8,420 nt of DNA from Actinomycetes bacterium (GTDB lineage: Bacteria > Actinomycetota > Acidimicrobiia > Acidimicrobiales > Acidimicrobiaceae), in the NCBI GenBank assembly GCA_021823385.1, contig JAKAOC010000079.1:1-8420 (forward strand). The letters are read 5' to 3'. Below, piece after piece: positions 6,359 to 8,420 of the stretch. The translations under genes were made by a program, and so were the position numbers. How positions within the stretch are numbered: the stretch's first letter is position 1; each line of letters begins with the position of its first letter. The notes under the pieces were generated by a model. The model saw only the letters and a list, made by a program, of their open reading frames with translations. It did no database searches and was not told where the DNA came from.

Positions 6359-7300
6359 TTGGCAATAAAAGACGAGCTCCGAAGCGGTTCGGGATCGGTG
6401 TCAGGCGGGGGTGGCGACGCCCCCGCCGACTCCGGGCTACCCAGGCGCAGACGGCGCAAGGGGCGCTGGCATGCCAGCATCGGAGCTCTTCCATTCCTCG
6501 TCTACGTTGCGCTGTTCCTTTTGGTGCCGGCAATCTCAGTGGTGGCCACCGCCTTCAAGAACGGCAACGGCCAATTCACCATGGCCAACTTCGACGAGGC
6601 GGTGCACGGCGTCTACCTGCAGAGCTTCATCGCATCGATAAAGCTCTCCTTTGCGTCCGCCCTTATCGCTTCGATAGTCGGCGTACTGGCCGCACTAGCC
6701 GTCAGCGCCACCAACAACCGCACCGTGCGGGCGCTGGTCACGGCAGGATCCGGGGTTTTCGCCAACACCGGTGGCGTACCCTTGGCCTTCTCCTTCATCG
6801 CTACGGTTGGAAATTTCGGCGTGATAACCACCTTGTTGTCCTCCGCCGGCTTCGACCTCTACGCACACGGGTTCTCGCTCTACTCGGTGCTCGGGCTGAC
6901 GATCGTCTACCAGTATTTCCTGATCCCGCTCATGATCCTGATCATGCTTCCGCCCATCCAGGCGCTGCGCAAAGAGTGGATCGACGCCTCATCATCGTTG
7001 GGCGCCAGCCGCTTCCAATTCTGGCGCTGGGTGGGCATACCTCTGCTGACCCCACCGATGCTCGCCGCCTTCATCGTTCTCTTCACCGACGCCTTCGCCG
7101 CCTACGCAACTGCAGAGGCCCTGACTTCGGGAACTATTCCGCTGGTGCCGATCCAGCTCGGCTCGCTCATCTCCGGCAACGTGCTGGCGGGACAGGCCAA
7201 CCTCGGTGATGCGCTCGGCGCCGGAATGATCGTGGTGGTGATGGTGGCGGCACTTCTGTACGCCTACGTCCAGCGAAAGGCATCGAAGTGGCTACGGTAA
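6359..7300 (+). CDS. ABC importer permease, PotB/FbpB-like
   Basis: This 313-residue inner-membrane subunit forms half of the transport channel. TTG 6359 is chosen because GGAG precedes it by seven bases. A Gly/Ser-rich cytoplasmic tail ends in a very basic stretch (RRRRRK, 29-34), followed by six likely membrane helices near residues 41-66, 92-115, 138-160, 174-198, 232-255 and 286-305. The cytoplasmic EAA loop, which docks on the ATPase, lies at 206-228 (E-W-I-D-A-S, then G at 215 and IP at 227-228), before the fifth helix as expected in binding-protein-dependent permeases. The perfect 10-bp palindrome AGTGATCACT overlaps the start region. The 3' end overlaps the next permease by 13 bases, indicating translational coupling and equal production of the two channel halves. 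Confidence 0.93.
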   Translation: MAIKDELRSGSGSVSGGGGDAPADSGLPRRRRRKGRWHASIGALPFLVYVALFLLVPAISVVATAFKNGNGQFTMANFDEAVHGVYLQSFIASIKLSFASALIASIVGVLAALAVSATNNRTVRALVTAGSGVFANTGGVPLAFSFIATVGNFGVITTLLSSAGFDLYAHGFSLYSVLGLTIVYQYFLIPLMILIMLPPIQALRKEWIDASSSLGASRFQFWRWVGIPLLTPPMLAAFIVLFTDAFAAYATAEALTSGTIPLVPIQLGSLISGNVLAGQANLGDALGAGMIVVVMVAALLYAYVQRKASKWLR

Positions 7301-8160
7301 CCCCCGACCTCCAGCGTGGCGGTGGCCCCGGAGGCGAGGGCTCAAACGTTCTCCGGCTGGGCAAGCCGTTCCGCTACACGGTGCTCATCCTGGTCGGAGC
7401 CTTCTTCATCATCCCCATCGTGGCCTCGGCACGCTTCTCGTTCCTGGGCAACAACAACAGTTTCTCCTTTGCCGCCTATACCCAGCTCTTCGGGACTGCG
7501 CAGTTCTGGAGCACGCTGTGGTTGTCGGTCAAAGTGGGCGTCGGTACGGTGGCTCTGACACTGGTGCTTCTCATTCCCACCGTGATCTTCGTGCACGTGC
7601 GCCTGCCACGGCTGCGGCGCCTCTTCGAGTCCGTGTCGCTCCTACCATTGGTGATACCTTCGGTGGTTGTGACGCTCGGGGTGATCACCTCCTTCCGCAA
7701 CCTGCCGAACATCATTTACGGAACGCCGGTGATACTGGCGCTCGAGTACGTGGTCCTCGCGCTCCCCTACAGCTACCGCACCTTCGACTCGGCGGTACAA
7801 AGCATCGACCTCAAGACCTTGGTGGACGCCGGGCAGTCGTTGGGGGCGGGATGGATCAAGCTGCTTCGTTTCGCGATCCTTCCCAACGTGCGCGCGGGGC
7901 TGCTGGGCGCCTCCATCCTTACCTTCGCGTTCTGCCTGGGTGAGTTCGCCGTCGCATCGCTGCTCAGCTTCACCACCTTCCCGGTCTTCCTGGTGCAGGT
8001 CGGAAGGCTGGAAGCCAGCCAAGCGGTGGCACTTTCCCTCATCGCCCTAATCTTTACCTGGATACCGCTGGCCCTGGTGATGATCGTCTTTTCCCAGCGG
8101 CGAGGAGCGCGTCGCGGTGCCGGCATCGAATCGGCGATCGAGGCAGCGGTGGCGGATTGA
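7288..8160 (+). CDS. ABC importer permease, PotC-like
   Basis: The second channel subunit has 290 residues from GTG 7288, which lies inside the last codons of the preceding permease and has AAAGG seven bases upstream. Six likely membrane helices lie near residues 30-50, 78-102, 115-136, 145-163, 203-226 and 246-268. The EAA-type loop is at about 178-199 (LVDAGQSLGAG, ending ILP), between the fourth and fifth helices. The start overlap and the shared architecture show that it pairs with the upstream permease as a heterodimer. The C-terminal tail is basic and cytoplasmic (QRRGARRGAG). The ATPase gene begins 60 bases downstream; that gap has no obvious terminator, so one operon is likely. Confidence 0.93.
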   Translation: MATVTPDLQRGGGPGGEGSNVLRLGKPFRYTVLILVGAFFIIPIVASARFSFLGNNNSFSFAAYTQLFGTAQFWSTLWLSVKVGVGTVALTLVLLIPTVIFVHVRLPRLRRLFESVSLLPLVIPSVVVTLGVITSFRNLPNIIYGTPVILALEYVVLALPYSYRTFDSAVQSIDLKTLVDAGQSLGAGWIKLLRFAILPNVRAGLLGASILTFAFCLGEFAVASLLSFTTFPVFLVQVGRLEASQAVALSLIALIFTWIPLALVMIVFSQRRGARRGAGIESAIEAAVAD

Positions 8161-8220
8161 GCGCCGCAGCCTCTCCCGTCTTCGACCCCGTGCGAAAGCA
8201 GAGAAAGAGTCAACCGGATA

Positions 8221-8420
8221 ATGAGTGAAACTACCGAAGTGCCCACCAGCCTGGGACGCGGAGGCGTGGAGGTGGAACTACGCGGCCTTTCGCGCTATTT
8301 CAGGGACACGGCTGCTCTCAAGTCCCTCAGCATGCGCGCCGATCCCGGCGAGCTCGTGGTGCTTCTCGGCCCCTCCGGATGCGGAAAGACCACCGCACTG
8401 CGGATGCTCGCGGGATTGGA
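8221..8420 (+). CDS. ABC importer ATP-binding protein, N-terminal fragment
   Basis: ATG 8221 opens a frame that leaves the window after 66 codons. It shows the typical start of a transport ATPase: the beta-strand [12 protein letters not shown], an A-loop region with aromatic residues Y26-F27, and the Walker A motif GPSGCGKTT (50-58), followed by LRMLAGL. Q-loop, signature, Walker B and any C-terminal regulatory (TOBE) domain are beyond the edge. The sequence fits the PotA/FbpC/MalK group and completes the importer with the three upstream genes. The ribosome-binding site is weak: only a purine-rich GAGAAAGAG about 11 bases before the ATG. Confidence 0.95.
   Translation, partial: MSETTEVPTSLGRGGVEVELRGLSRYFRDTAALKSLSMRADPGELVVLLGPSGCGKTTALRMLAGL

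Overview
The window is high-GC DNA most likely from an actinomycete (Actinomycetota), possibly a deep-branching lineage. The evidence is a WhiB-family iron-sulfur regulator (a family restricted to this phylum and its phages), a DEDDh-exonuclease/GIY-YIG fusion of the actinobacterial type, a Gram-positive-type LexA box, and frequent GTG/TTG starts. The genus cannot be read from the sequence.

Left part (1-2906). A small Cys-X2-Cys protein is cut by the left edge on the minus strand and diverges from a DnaQ-UvrC (Cho-like) repair nuclease gene on the plus strand. A perfect match to the Gram-positive SOS (LexA) box lies between them, 14 bases before the nuclease start. The nuclease gene converges on, and overlaps by 36 bases, the tryptophan gene trpD on the minus strand. 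From memory, the same convergent pair exists in Mycobacterium tuberculosis (Rv2191 / trpD Rv2192c).

Middle part (2970-4822). Upstream of trpD on the minus strand are a class III PLP aminotransferase that resembles, but is not canonical, glutamate-1-semialdehyde aminomutase, and then a whiB gene. The whiB leader carries a strong GC-rich stem-loop, and a 7-bp inverted repeat follows its stop.

Right part (5044-8420). A plus-strand operon encodes a complete ABC importer apart from the truncated ATPase: lipoprotein solute-binding protein, two overlapping inner-membrane permeases with EAA loops, and the start of the ATPase with its Walker A motif. The layout matches the iron(III)/polyamine/aminophosphonate importer superfamily. 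The substrate cannot be named. A possible 34-codon leader ORF precedes the operon.

No mobile elements, CRISPR arrays, rRNA or tRNA genes were seen. Most of the window is ordinary chromosomal content. The strongest new reading is SOS control of the fused nuclease. Weaker leads are the whiB leader structure, the leader ORF, and a possible functional link between the orphan aminotransferase and the divergent importer.
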